Origin: Syntrophomonadaceae bacterium
GTDB taxonomy: Bacteria > Bacillota > Syntrophomonadia > Syntrophomonadales > Syntrophomonadaceae
Assembly (NCBI GenBank): GCA_012729495.1
Contig: JAAYCZ010000310.1
Coordinates: forward strand, 1-34,116
Direction: 5' to 3'
DNA length: 34,116 nucleotides
Part shown: piece by piece, positions 1 to 8,639 of the stretch
Layout of the letters: each line of letters starts with the position of its first letter
Numbering within the stretch: position 1 is the stretch's first letter
Translations under genes and position numbers: made by a program
Notes under the pieces: generated by a model
What the model was told of the DNA's origin: nothing
What the model saw: the letters and a program-made list of their open reading frames with translations, nothing else
The model's database searches: none

Positions 1-1
1 C

Positions 2-64
2 GGCAATATAAGCAATAAATTGATCAGGTATAAGCTGCCGGAAAAGATGCAAGAATACTTATAG
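2..64 (+). CDS. C-terminal end of an unidentified protein (partial)
   Basis: Only one of the three forward frames stays open from the window edge, ending in TAG at 62-64. It encodes about 20 residues ending in LPEKMQEYL. The next gene has its own Shine-Dalgarno and starts 39 bases later, so this is probably the tail of the preceding gene of the same operon, perhaps another glycan enzyme. Too little is visible to assign a family. Confidence 0.4.
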   Translation, partial: GNISNKLIRYKLPEKMQEYL

Positions 65-103
65 GAACTTTATAAAATACGTTAACGAAAAAGGAGAATA
101 AAT

Positions 104-1279
104 ATGAACATTTTAAATATAGGAACCTATCCGCCTAAACAGTGCGGAATCGCAACATTTTCAGCTGATTTATGCAGAAGTATTACCGAACATGGACATG
201 ATATAAAAATAATCGCCATTTCCGACAATAGCTGCAGTTATCATTACAGCAATCAGGTTATCTTTAATATCCGGCAAAACCAGCGCCAGGATTATATGAA
301 AGCGGCCGCCTTCATAAATGCAGCCACATCAGTGGACTTGGTTATTTTGCAGCATGAATACGGAATTTTTGGAGGTCAGGACGGAGAATACGTTTTAAAT
401 CTGGTTAAATTATTACACAAGCCCTATGTTTTGATAACTCATACGGTTCTTCCCCGTCCTTCCAAAAAGCAAAAACAAATATTGAATGATGTCTGCCACC
501 GGGCGGCGGGCATTGTCTGCATGACGGAACGTTCCCGGGATCTGTTGATCAATCTTTATGAAGCCCCGGCTGAAACCGTTAAAGTAATTGCCCACGGGGT
601 TCCTGATTTTATTAAAAAACCACAAGATGAGCTCAAGCAAGAACATGGTCTGGAAAATCGCCAACTGATAAGTACCTTTGGTTTGATTGGGCCGGGCAAA
701 GGTCTTGATGCAGGCATAAAGGCAGTGGCTGAACTGGTGGCTGAATACCCGCATATTGTTTACCTGATTCTGGGGCAAACCCATCCCATGCTGCTGCGCA
801 AGGAAGGCGAGAAATACCGGCAGACGCTGGTTGATCTGGTAGCCAGACTTGATCTCCAGCAAAACGTGGTTTTCATCAACAAATTCCTGACTGATCTTGA
901 ACTGGGTGATTACCTGTATATGACTGATATTTATCTGAGTCCTTATCCGAATCTGGATCAGGCGGTAAGCGGAACGATGGCTTTTGCGGTAGGCTGCGGA
1001 AGAGCCATTGTATCAACTGGCTATGCCTATGCCAATGAAGTTTTAAGAGCAGGACGTGGTTTGCTTGTCCCCAGTTCCGACCCGCATCTGCTGGCGCAGG
1101 GTATGCGGCAGATTTTGGACAGCTATGAATTACGGGAAAGCTTGCAGGACAATGCCTGGCAACTGGGCAGAACTTGGACCTGGTTCAATGTAGGTCGGGA
1201 ATACATTAATTTCTTCAGGCAAATCCTGAGCCTTAATCGAATTAGTGAGGAAAGGGTTCTGAATTATGCCAAACTATAA
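104..1279 (+). CDS. GT4-like glycosyltransferase (GT-B fold)
   Basis: A 391-residue cytoplasmic protein with two Rossmann-like halves, as in GT4 retaining glycosyltransferases that move sugars from nucleotide donors. The N-terminal half begins with ILNIGTYPPKQCGIA (residues 3-17), the usual glycine-rich opening, and carries LQHEYGIFGG (82-91). The linker has HGVPD (164-168). The C-terminal half has GLIGPGKGLD (193-202) in place of the usual G.l...KG. Where GT4 enzymes have an E-x7-E donor-binding motif, this protein has NLDQAVSGTMAFAVGCGRA (283-301), a variant I associate with a subfamily found beside GH130 genes. AAGGAG lies 8 bases before the ATG. It overlaps the next gene by 14 bases, so the two are co-translated. 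The sugar is unknown; mannose is a guess from the GH130 gene nearby. Confidence 0.85.
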   Translation: MNILNIGTYPPKQCGIATFSADLCRSITEHGHDIKIIAISDNSCSYHYSNQVIFNIRQNQRQDYMKAAAFINAATSVDLVILQHEYGIFGGQDGEYVLNLVKLLHKPYVLITHTVLPRPSKKQKQILNDVCHRAAGIVCMTERSRDLLINLYEAPAETVKVIAHGVPDFIKKPQDELKQEHGLENRQLISTFGLIGPGKGLDAGIKAVAELVAEYPHIVYLILGQTHPMLLRKEGEKYRQTLVDLVARLDLQQNVVFINKFLTDLELGDYLYMTDIYLSPYPNLDQAVSGTMAFAVGCGRAIVSTGYAYANEVLRAGRGLLVPSSDPHLLAQGMRQILDSYELRESLQDNAWQLGRTWTWFNVGREYINFFRQILSLNRISEERVLNYAKL

Positions 1280-2291
1280 ACACTTTCTGAATATGACCGA
1301 TGAAACCGGTATTTTGCAGTTTTCGAAATATCATCATCCTGATCAGGACAGCGGTTATACGCTGGATGACAATGCCCGGGCCCTGATGGTAGCTTTATCA
1401 ATGGGCGATGAAGGCTATCCTTTGGCGCTCGTTTTTACCCGTTATCTGCGCCGCAGCTGGCAGGAAAATGGCCAATGGTGCAACCTGCTGCTGCATGGTC
1501 AATATTATAATCATTTTGACTCCGAAGACAGCTTCGGGAGAGCTTTTTGGGCCTGCAGCACCGGCAGTTGCTCTGATTGGCCGATCATCGCCCAAAGCTG
1601 CACGGAAATGCTGGAACGGGCAGTGACCAGGCTGCCTTCTTTTCATTCGGCGCGTGGTATAGCCTATTGTTTGATTGGATTATGTAAAGGCAGGTTTCCA
1701 TTTTTAACTGCCAAATATCATAACAACCTGGTTCATCTGTTATCAGAACGTTTACTTTCGTTTTACAGCAGCCAGCAAAGTCCCGATTGGAATTGGTTTG
1801 AGGATAAAATGACTTACTGCAATGGGGTCTTGCCGCAATCACTTTTTGCGGCATATGCATATAACGGCAACCGAAAATGCCTGCAAACAGCGCGGGAATC
1901 ACTTCGCTTTCTAAGCAATCATTTATTTGCCCGAGGCTATTTAAATATTGTCGGCAATGAAGGCTGGTATATAAGGGGAGGAAAATTGCCTTTATGGGAT
2001 CAGCAGCCGGTGGATGCAGCCTCGGTTATTTTTGCCTGTCATGAGGCATATCAGGTTACGGGTTTAAATGAATACAAGCTGCTGATGAAATTAGCCTATA
2101 ATTGGTACCGCGGGTTTAATATCAACGGTCTGCCGCTTTATGATATTGAAAGCGGCGGTTGCTTTGATGGGCTGATCCGAGAAGGGGTAAATCTAAATCA
2201 AGGTGCGGAGGCTGTACTTTCTCTATTACTAAGCGATTTGCTGCTGGCCGGTTATTATGCAGGCAATCTGCCTCAGGCTAAATCGGTATAA
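1266..2291 (+). CDS. Putative (alpha/alpha)6-barrel protein linked to the GT4 gene
   Basis: A 341-residue protein without a signal peptide. Its repeated amphipathic helices with aromatic and glycine-rich turns suggest an (alpha/alpha)6 toroid of the glycosidase or epimerase type. The clearest motif is GYTLDDNARALM (30-41); similar DDNAR motifs occur in proteins encoded beside, or fused to, GT4 enzymes in GH130 loci. Other marks are SFGRAFWA around residue 90 and the tryptophan- and glycine-rich segment with LPLWDQQPVDA near residue 240. GAGGAAAGG (1247-1255) precedes the ATG by 10 bases, inside the end of the GT4 gene, so the two form an operon closed by the terminator at 2339-2369. A role in processing or binding the glycan made by the GT4 enzyme is inferred; no catalytic activity can be assigned. 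Confidence 0.7.
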   Translation: MPNYKHFLNMTDETGILQFSKYHHPDQDSGYTLDDNARALMVALSMGDEGYPLALVFTRYLRRSWQENGQWCNLLLHGQYYNHFDSEDSFGRAFWACSTGSCSDWPIIAQSCTEMLERAVTRLPSFHSARGIAYCLIGLCKGRFPFLTAKYHNNLVHLLSERLLSFYSSQQSPDWNWFEDKMTYCNGVLPQSLFAAYAYNGNRKCLQTARESLRFLSNHLFARGYLNIVGNEGWYIRGGKLPLWDQQPVDAASVIFACHEAYQVTGLNEYKLLMKLAYNWYRGFNINGLPLYDIESGGCFDGLIREGVNLNQGAEAVLSLLLSDLLLAGYYAGNLPQAKSV

Positions 2292-2338
2292 TAAACGCCA
2301 TTGCTAGCTACGGAAAGCTTTAAATCCACAAGAAAATT

Positions 2339-2369
2339 AAGGAGCCGATGAATATCGCCTCCTTTTTTT
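2339..2369 (+). terminator. Intrinsic terminator of the GT4 operon
   Basis: AAGGAG (2339-2344) pairs with CTCCTT (2359-2364) and CGAT (2346-2349) with ATCG (2354-2357), across a C.C mismatch and a GAAT loop. A run of seven T (2363-2369) follows. It lies between convergent genes; on the other strand the T-run is weaker, so it may help stop topB transcription only partly. Confidence 0.8.
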
Positions 2370-2375
2370 AAATTA

Positions 2376-4451
2376 TTATTTATTTTTCTCTTTATTTTGC
2401 AGGGCTTCTTTCAGTTTATCGCCCAGACTTTGCCCCAGGTCTTTTTTGTCACTGTATCGGGCCATCAACCGGGGATTGACGCGGTCAGAATTCTTGTTTT
2501 TGCTGAAAACATTCGTATCCGGCTGCTTTTCCGGTTGGCGATGACCGCAGCTACGGTCTGGGCAGACCAGCATTTTACCTTGGCGGGTGTTGACCAGCAG
2601 CATATTCTTGCCGCATGACGGGCATTTGCTTTTGCTTACATTGGTGGGTTTGTATTCATTGCTGGACTGTACTACTGCTTTCACCATCCCGCTGGCATCA
2701 TCCCGAATGGATGCAATCATTTTGCCTTTGCTGCTCTTACCGCGGGAGATATCTGTCAGGTGTTGTTCCCAAAGAGCTGTCAGTTCTGGTGATCTTAAAG
2801 CGGGCGGAGCCAATTCAATCAATTGGATTCCTTTGGTAGTAGGAATAATCTCTTTCCCCTGTCTTTCAATATAGAAGGTATTAAACAACTTCTCGATGAT
2901 CTCCGCCCGGGTGGCAGGAGTACCCAGCCCGCTGCCTTTCATAACTTCGCGCAGTTCCTCATCTTCGATATATTTTCCGGGGCTTTCCATTGCCGTCAGC
3001 AGGGTTGCTTCGGTATAACGTGCGGGTGGTTTGGTTTTAGCTTTATTTATACGGCAATTTTCAACTTTTTTACGTTCACCTTTATGTTGCTCATTGAGAA
3101 TCTGTTCCGGCGGCAATTCCTCTTTGCCTTCTTCTTTTTCCGCTGCGTGGGTATGCAGCGCCCGCCAGCCCAACTCTTTGACTACTTTACCGCGGGAGAT
3201 AAACACTTCGCCCTCAACCACGGTTGTAATCGTAGTTTGTTCATAACGATAAGGCGGATAGAGTACCGCCAGAAAACGCCTGGCGATGAGGTCATAGAGT
3301 TTCTTTTCATCCACGCTAAAAGCAGTCGGATTGAGGCGTTGTTCGGTGGGGATAATGGCATGATGATCAGTGACTTTGCTGTCGTCAACAAAGCGTTTAC
3401 CGGGCTGAATTTTTTGACTGAGCAACGGTCTTATATATTCAATATACGGTCCCGCTTGCATGGCCTGCAAACGTGCCGGCAACGTAGGTACGATATCTTT
3501 GGTTATGTAACGGCTGTCGGTACGGGGATAGGTTACCACTTTATGCACTTCGTACAGACTTTGCAGGACTGACAAAGTCTTCTGGGCAGACCAGCCCAGA
3601 CGTCGGTTACCGTCTCTTTGCAGTTCGGTCAAATCATAGGCCAAGGGAGGCGGCTCAGATTTTATTTCCTTTTTAATATCCTGAATAACCCCGGTTTTGG
3701 CTTTGATTTTGGCGGCAATATCTTCCGCCCGGGTAGCATCAAATATGCGTCCCTGATTCTTATGATCCCGCCAATCGCCAAAGTAATCACCAAAATCTGC
3801 CCGAATGGTCCAGTAATCAAGCGGCTGAAAATTCTTTATTTCAGTTTCTCTCTGCACGATCATGGCCAGGGTGGGAGTCTGCACCCGCCCGGCGGTCAGC
3901 TGGGCATTATATTTACAGGATAATGCTCGGGTCACATTCAGTCCGATGAGCCAATCCGCCTCCGCCCGGCAAACAGCGGCAGCATAAAGATTGTCATAGT
4001 CCCGGCCCGGCTTGAGCTGCCGAAACCCTTCCTGAATCGCAGCATCTGTCTGGGAGGAGATCCATAAACGTTTGAAAGGTTTTTTCCATCGGGCCTGCTC
4101 CATGATCCACCGGGCTACCAGTTCACCTTCCCGGCCGGCATCTGTGGCGATAACCAAATCATTTACATCACCCCGGTTCATCAGGTTTTTAACCACCTGA
4201 TACTGATGGGCAGTATGTTTGATGACTTTTAATTTCATTTTTTCCGGCAGCATGGGCAGATCTTCCAGTCGCCATTGCTTGTATTTAACATCATAATCTT
4301 CCGGCTCCGCCAGGGTGACCAGATGACCAAGGGCCCAGGTCACAACATATTGGCTGCCTTCAATATAACCTTTTTGTTTATTATTGCATTTAAGCACCCG
4401 GGCTATTTCCCGCGCTACGCTCGGCTTTTCAGCCAGCACTAAAGATTTCAC
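2376..4451 (-). CDS. topB: DNA topoisomerase III (type IA)
   Basis: A 691-residue type IA topoisomerase that passes single strands of DNA and resolves recombination or replication intermediates. The TOPRIM domain starts with LVLAEKPSVA (4-13, acidic E8) and includes ATDAGREGE (102-110). The catalytic tyrosine is Y308 in VVTYPRTDS. QLTAGRVQTPTL (184-195) and the C-terminal GLGTPATRAEI segment are typical of the family. The C-terminus carries one zinc-ribbon with CPSCGKN and CPDRSCGH, then a charged tail rich in Lys. Length is near that of B. subtilis TopB. It starts with GTG, with GAGATGAGGCG just upstream. It lies 70 bases downstream of the GT-GH130 gene on the same strand, with a structured spacer between them, and is not obviously related to it in function. 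Confidence 0.95.
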   Translation of the reverse strand: MKSLVLAEKPSVAREIARVLKCNNKQKGYIEGSQYVVTWALGHLVTLAEPEDYDVKYKQWRLEDLPMLPEKMKLKVIKHTAHQYQVVKNLMNRGDVNDLVIATDAGREGELVARWIMEQARWKKPFKRLWISSQTDAAIQEGFRQLKPGRDYDNLYAAAVCRAEADWLIGLNVTRALSCKYNAQLTAGRVQTPTLAMIVQRETEIKNFQPLDYWTIRADFGDYFGDWRDHKNQGRIFDATRAEDIAAKIKAKTGVIQDIKKEIKSEPPPLAYDLTELQRDGNRRLGWSAQKTLSVLQSLYEVHKVVTYPRTDSRYITKDIVPTLPARLQAMQAGPYIEYIRPLLSQKIQPGKRFVDDSKVTDHHAIIPTEQRLNPTAFSVDEKKLYDLIARRFLAVLYPPYRYEQTTITTVVEGEVFISRGKVVKELGWRALHTHAAEKEEGKEELPPEQILNEQHKGERKKVENCRINKAKTKPPARYTEATLLTAMESPGKYIEDEELREVMKGSGLGTPATRAEIIEKLFNTFYIERQGKEIIPTTKGIQLIELAPPALRSPELTALWEQHLTDISRGKSSKGKMIASIRDDASGMVKAVVQSSNEYKPTNVSKSKCPSCGKNMLLVNTRQGKMLVCPDRSCGHRQPEKQPDTNVFSKNKNSDRVNPRLMARYSDKKDLGQSLGDKLKEALQNKEKNK

Positions 4452-4464
4452 TTTTTCGCCTCAT

Positions 4465-4518
4465 CTCTTCGCTCTATTGCTGTTCATCTTATCATGAAAC
4501 AGCCGCTTTGGCGAAGAG
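4465..4518 (-). repeat. Nested inverted repeat between the GT-GH130 gene and topB
   Basis: CTCTTCGC (4465-4472) is the exact reverse complement of GCGAAGAG (4511-4518). Inside it GCTGTTCAT pairs with ATGaAACAGC around a six-base loop, with one bulged A. The structure begins 3 bases after the GT-GH130 stop codon and ends 13 bases before topB. There is no T-run on either strand, so it is not a classic terminator. It could be an mRNA-processing or mRNA-protecting hairpin. Confidence 0.5.
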
Positions 4519-4521
4519 TAA

Positions 4522-7500
4522 TCAGACGCTCCTGAATTTTTCCGGAATTAATTCGGCTAAAGTAGCTTTGGCCATACCGATACTGGTGTCGGCTGCTCCG
4601 TAGTAGACCAAAATTTCATCATCATCTTCCAGGATCTCTTTATCTGTACTGGCCACTGCACCACAGGTGAAAACCACATTGGGTACCCAGGCCCCGGATA
4701 AACCCAGTTCATAATCCTCAATCGGCTCCAGAACCGGATTAGGAGAACGATAAATTACCTTTTGCGGGTTTTTCAGATCGACCAATATGACCCCCAGGCG
4801 ATAGACGTAATTGTAATCCACCCCATGGTAGATTAAAAGCCAGCCATAACGGGTCTTGATAGGTTGTGCGCCGGCCCCGATCTTTAATGAATCCCACATC
4901 CGACCTGGACGAGGGCCGATGATGATAGCGTGTTTTTCACGGCAGGGGAAGCTTAGCTCCTGCATATAGGTGATCCACATACTCGGTTCGATCCGGTGGT
5001 AAAGAATATATTTGCCATTGATTCGATCCGGAAACAGGATGGCGTCTTTGTCCCAGATATTTTTAAATGCCAGCCCCTCCCTCTGCCACTTTTCAAAGCG
5101 CCTGGCCAGAAAATCCTCAACTCCGATGGACGCTGCGGCAATTTGAGCAATATTACCGTCATAGGCCGTGTATAGCATCCAGATGCGTTTTTCAATAACA
5201 ATGAGGCGGGGATCTTCACAACCCATTTTTTCTTCCGGCATGGCTGGTGAAAAGATCGGCCTGTCAAGCCTCTCCAGCACTTCATAGCCATCGGTAACAG
5301 CCAGACCAATATGGGAAACGTCATCATTGCCAACCGCCCGATAAAACAAGTAGACTTTATCCTTGATCCGCAGAGCGCCAGGATTGAGGACGTATTTGCA
5401 CTCCCAATGATGCTCAGCAATTGGTTCCAGCAGAGGATTGCCCTGATATCGTTTCAGATTTTTACTCGGCTCATTGGTGGTTTCCTGCACCACCACGGTT
5501 ACGTCTTTGGGCCGGTGGGGCAAGAGTGCATCCAGCAGACTCTGACCATTCCTGCCTGCCTGGATTGAGCGGTACACGGTCTGCATAATTTCTTGTTTAT
5601 CATATCCCAGCTCTTCATATAAAGCTTCCAGGAACTCATGATTAAACCAGCGGCTTTCAATGCTGGTGGAAATCGGGGTGGGTATTTTCAAGCCGCCTTT
5701 AAAGCTGTAGCTGGCCCAGCTCCAGACCGTACAGCTTAAAAACGTACCGTCTTCCAGCACCTGGCTCAAACCGTAACCGTCCGCCATTAAATGGAATATA
5801 CGGGCCTCGTCTCTTTTCCCCTCACCAGCCAGGATCTCTGCCATGCTCCTGATCTTGCCAACCAATTCCCGTTGCACATTGTTTTCAAACATCTTCTGAG
5901 CTGAAAAGTCATCTCCCTTTTCCATTCTCATCAAGGCGTTGCGGGCTTTATCACCGATATTTTTTCTTTCCTTCACATTTTGCCTGAAGAGGCGGGAGTA
6001 TTGTTCAGCCAGGCAAATTCGACGGATAATAGATGTGAAATATCTCAGTTTAGGATATTTGCCACCCTTTTGCTGCTCCAGGGCTTTAATGGTAACCCGG
6101 GCTGTGATTCGATTCAGGTTGGATACTTTATTGTGTGACCAGGCTCCGATGGGCAGATCCGAATTAATGATCAGCGGCTTCAGTTCCACCCATTCAAAGC
6201 TTTCCGGTTTAAGTTGATCCGTCATCCAGATCAGATCCCGGTCATTGTAGCTCCAGCTTTCCACCAGATTGGCGTAGGTGACTGCATCGCGCGGATCCAT
6301 ATTGGCAATTAAATCAGCGGGACGGTAATACCCAAGCGGGATCATCAAGTTGACCGGCGGAAAACGGATCAGCATTTCCCGCAGCAAATCGTGGTTTATA
6401 CTAAAGATTTGCTGGTGGGGCACCACTGCAAAAAGTCGGTTAACAAAAGTATCAAGTCCCGCTTCTTCCTGCAGGTTACCCGGTAGCAGTCCGTCGATGG
6501 TTTGTTCTGCCTGTTGGATAAAGGCCTCAACCGCCCGTATGATCTCTTCCGCTTCTGCTTTGGGGTTAAGCCCTAATCCATCGGTAATAAAACGGGTGAA
6601 ACGGTCTTCATATCTTCGGCGCAGATGTTTGAACAAATCGTCGGTCTGCACAATACGCTGATCCTTGCCGCTGATTTTTTTCGGCACAACAATAGGCCGG
6701 TTGGGAATATACTCCATATATCCGAGCGGCACCAGCGGCGGTTTGGCCTGTTCACTGCGGGCTGCCCATTGTCTGCTCAAGGCCGGCTTTTGCCGCCAAA
6801 ACTCTTCGGTGATCCGCTGGTGAATGCTTTCCATTTTCTGGATCATCATTTCATTGCTATGGCTTAACTCCTTGATTTGCTCATAAAATTCCTGCATCTC
6901 CAGGGCATGACTGGTGATCTTGCCATTATATAAAGCCATCAAGGCCGTTAGGATTTCCGGCTGCTGTTTTTCTTCGCCAAAGGCATATTGCAGTAAAAAG
7001 GAATAAATGCTGTTTACCCAGAATTCATCCTTGAAATTTCCATTTTGCGTTTCCATCATTTTTACAAGCTCCTGCAGGGCATTCACGGGCAAAAACTGCT
7101 CCATTACCTGTATGGATTGATCAAAATAACCTTTAAATTCCTGCCGCAGATCTTCCAGTGAATATTCGGCCATTTCTGCCTGTTCCACCTTGCTGCGGGC
7201 CAGGATATCAGCTACTTTAATTATTAATCGATCCCGCAGCCAGACAGCACTGTCCCGACGCAAACTTTCAAAGATGGTATGGCTCATTTCATAAAAAACC
7301 TGGTTCCGGTAAGCAAGTTGATGCGATTTTACCATTCCTCCCATACTGACTTCACAGATATCTTTGTTCCAGCATAAAGTACGGGTGATCAACCAGAAGT
7401 CAATGCCTGCACCGGCGATAAAATCGGTCCAAAATTTTGCTTCGCTGGCCAGTTCCTCTACCAAGTCATGGGCAATAGCATAAATCCCGCCCAGCGGATC

Positions 7501-8046
7501 ACTTAGCCGGCTGCCATAAAATGACTCCAATATAGGAGCTGCCAGCATATAAGCAATACTATCTATCCCGCAATGCTGACGCAGGCTGCCTAAAACCATG
7601 TCATACGATCCCTGAATCGGGGTCAGCAGACTTTCCAGCCAGTTGGCATCAATGCCGGGACCTTCAGATGTCCGCATGTTGGCATTAAAAATGATCAGAT
7701 CGGCTTCCATTTTTTTGGCTGTCTCAATAAGAACCCGAATACTCATCCCTCGACCGCTGCCTTCCGGGGGTAAAAGGAATGCCAGATGGGGATGATGCAG
7801 GGATAATTTTTGGATCAATTCCAGGGTGGCTGAAGCACTGGCATCACCGACACATACAATAAGCTGCCGGCGGCCGATCCATTTTTGCAGGACTTCATCA
7901 ACCGATTGAAGCACCTTAGGCAAATCTTGACTGTCATTATTAAAAGGGATGCCAATCACCAGATCATAATCAGTATAATTATCCATTTGCGGCAAAATCT
8001 TTTTCATTTCTTCATCAAAGATACTTTCGCGATTGCTCTGGTTCAA
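4522..8046 (-). CDS. GT2-like glycosyltransferase / GH130 phosphorylase fusion
   Basis: A 1174-residue protein in three parts. Residues 25-260 resemble the GT-A domain of mannosylglycerate-synthase-like enzymes (IGIPFNND 31-38, then the SDPLGG segment 182-187). Where these enzymes carry a metal-binding D-A-D, this one has N-A-N (121-123). Residues about 270-860 are a largely helical region that I do not recognise. Residues 864-1174 are a GH130 beta-mannoside phosphorylase/hydrolase domain: NPLLEP (870-875), VLNPGALR, VYLFYRA, GCEDPRL (942-948, with D945 in the position I take as the family's catalytic acid) and LVYYGAADTSIG near the end. GH130 enzymes usually cleave beta-1,2- or beta-1,4-mannosides using phosphate. 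No signal peptide is seen, so it is cytoplasmic. It starts with TTG, with AAGGGGG upstream. The reading frame is intact throughout, so the fusion is real. Confidence 0.85.
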   Translation of the reverse strand: MNQSNRESIFDEEMKKILPQMDNYTDYDLVIGIPFNNDSQDLPKVLQSVDEVLQKWIGRRQLIVCVGDASASATLELIQKLSLHHPHLAFLLPPEGSGRGMSIRVLIETAKKMEADLIIFNANMRTSEGPGIDANWLESLLTPIQGSYDMVLGSLRQHCGIDSIAYMLAAPILESFYGSRLSDPLGGIYAIAHDLVEELASEAKFWTDFIAGAGIDFWLITRTLCWNKDICEVSMGGMVKSHQLAYRNQVFYEMSHTIFESLRRDSAVWLRDRLIIKVADILARSKVEQAEMAEYSLEDLRQEFKGYFDQSIQVMEQFLPVNALQELVKMMETQNGNFKDEFWVNSIYSFLLQYAFGEEKQQPEILTALMALYNGKITSHALEMQEFYEQIKELSHSNEMMIQKMESIHQRITEEFWRQKPALSRQWAARSEQAKPPLVPLGYMEYIPNRPIVVPKKISGKDQRIVQTDDLFKHLRRRYEDRFTRFITDGLGLNPKAEAEEIIRAVEAFIQQAEQTIDGLLPGNLQEEAGLDTFVNRLFAVVPHQQIFSINHDLLREMLIRFPPVNLMIPLGYYRPADLIANMDPRDAVTYANLVESWSYNDRDLIWMTDQLKPESFEWVELKPLIINSDLPIGAWSHNKVSNLNRITARVTIKALEQQKGGKYPKLRYFTSIIRRICLAEQYSRLFRQNVKERKNIGDKARNALMRMEKGDDFSAQKMFENNVQRELVGKIRSMAEILAGEGKRDEARIFHLMADGYGLSQVLEDGTFLSCTVWSWASYSFKGGLKIPTPISTSIESRWFNHEFLEALYEELGYDKQEIMQTVYRSIQAGRNGQSLLDALLPHRPKDVTVVVQETTNEPSKNLKRYQGNPLLEPIAEHHWECKYVLNPGALRIKDKVYLFYRAVGNDDVSHIGLAVTDGYEVLERLDRPIFSPAMPEEKMGCEDPRLIVIEKRIWMLYTAYDGNIAQIAAASIGVEDFLARRFEKWQREGLAFKNIWDKDAILFPDRINGKYILYHRIEPSMWITYMQELSFPCREKHAIIIGPRPGRMWDSLKIGAGAQPIKTRYGWLLIYHGVDYNYVYRLGVILVDLKNPQKVIYRSPNPVLEPIEDYELGLSGAWVPNVVFTCGAVASTDKEILEDDDEILVYYGAADTSIGMAKATLAELIPEKFRSV

Positions 8047-8278
8047 CGTTTATAAACCCCCTTAAAAGCTAAATTGTCTCTACATAGTTATGCGCAAAAT
8101 CTTCCTAATATATTATGCAAAAGACGAATAAAGTGGCTGCCTTGAGTATGAGTCTCCTGATCTTCCTGTATACAGATGTTTGTTAAAACGCCTCTTGCAA
8201 TTTATGAAAATTTCAAACCAATACCCATTAAAGCACGTATGGTCTGGGCTATGGATTAAAAGGCGAGGAATTGATTTG

Positions 8279-8458
8279 ATGGCCAGAATTCTGGGGATAT
8301 GCGATACCTGCGATGCCATGAGCGGCAGCCATCCTTGTCAGCCTGAGAACCTGAGTCAGGAACAGGCCGTCAAGAGCTGCGGATCTGCAAGTGATGCGAA
8401 ATTCGCGCAAGAGCTGATCAATGTCTTGCATGATGATGCTTTAGCACAATCTGACTAA
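8279..8458 (+). CDS. Small cysteine-containing protein, 59 residues, unknown
   Basis: GCGAGGAA ends 8 bases before an ATG at 8279. The product begins MARILGICDTCDAMSG and has a CxxC (residues 8-11), then HPC and SCG, giving four Cys and a His in the first half, with an acidic helical second half (AKFAQELINVLHDDALAQ). The frame is open further upstream, to an ATG at 8180 that has no ribosome binding site, so I prefer 8279. Base composition inside the frame is richer in G+C than the flanks, as expected for coding sequence. The Cys/His spacing would suit a small metal-binding or redox protein. The gene is alone on its strand between the GT-GH130 gene and the acyl-CoA dehydrogenase gene. I do not recognise the family. 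Confidence 0.5.
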   Translation: MARILGICDTCDAMSGSHPCQPENLSQEQAVKSCGSASDAKFAQELINVLHDDALAQSD

Positions 8459-8520
8459 GTAAAATATCCATTATTAGTTATTCTCTATATGCAAAAAACA
8501 ATTAATTTAGATTTGAGTAT

Positions 8521-8548
8521 GAAAAGGGAGAGGCTTTTTGCCCCTCCC
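8521..8548 (-). terminator. Intrinsic terminator of the acyl-CoA dehydrogenase gene
   Basis: GGGAG (8526-8530) pairs with CTCCC (8544-8548) and GGC with GCC around a TTTTT loop, with one A.C mismatch. On the minus strand the stem is followed by TTTTC. It lies about 90 bases after the acyl-CoA dehydrogenase stop codon. Confidence 0.7.
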
Positions 8549-8639
8549 ATTAAGACTGCACCTTGTCATTAGCCGCAAATTAGCTTTAATAACCTATCTA
8601 ATTGAAGTGATTGAATAAGAATCAGTATAATCTGTTAAA

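Noticed and set aside
2823-3572. 249-codon plus-strand open frame
   Set aside because: It lies wholly antisense to topB, has no ribosome binding site and its product resembles no protein; topB motifs are clear on the other strand.
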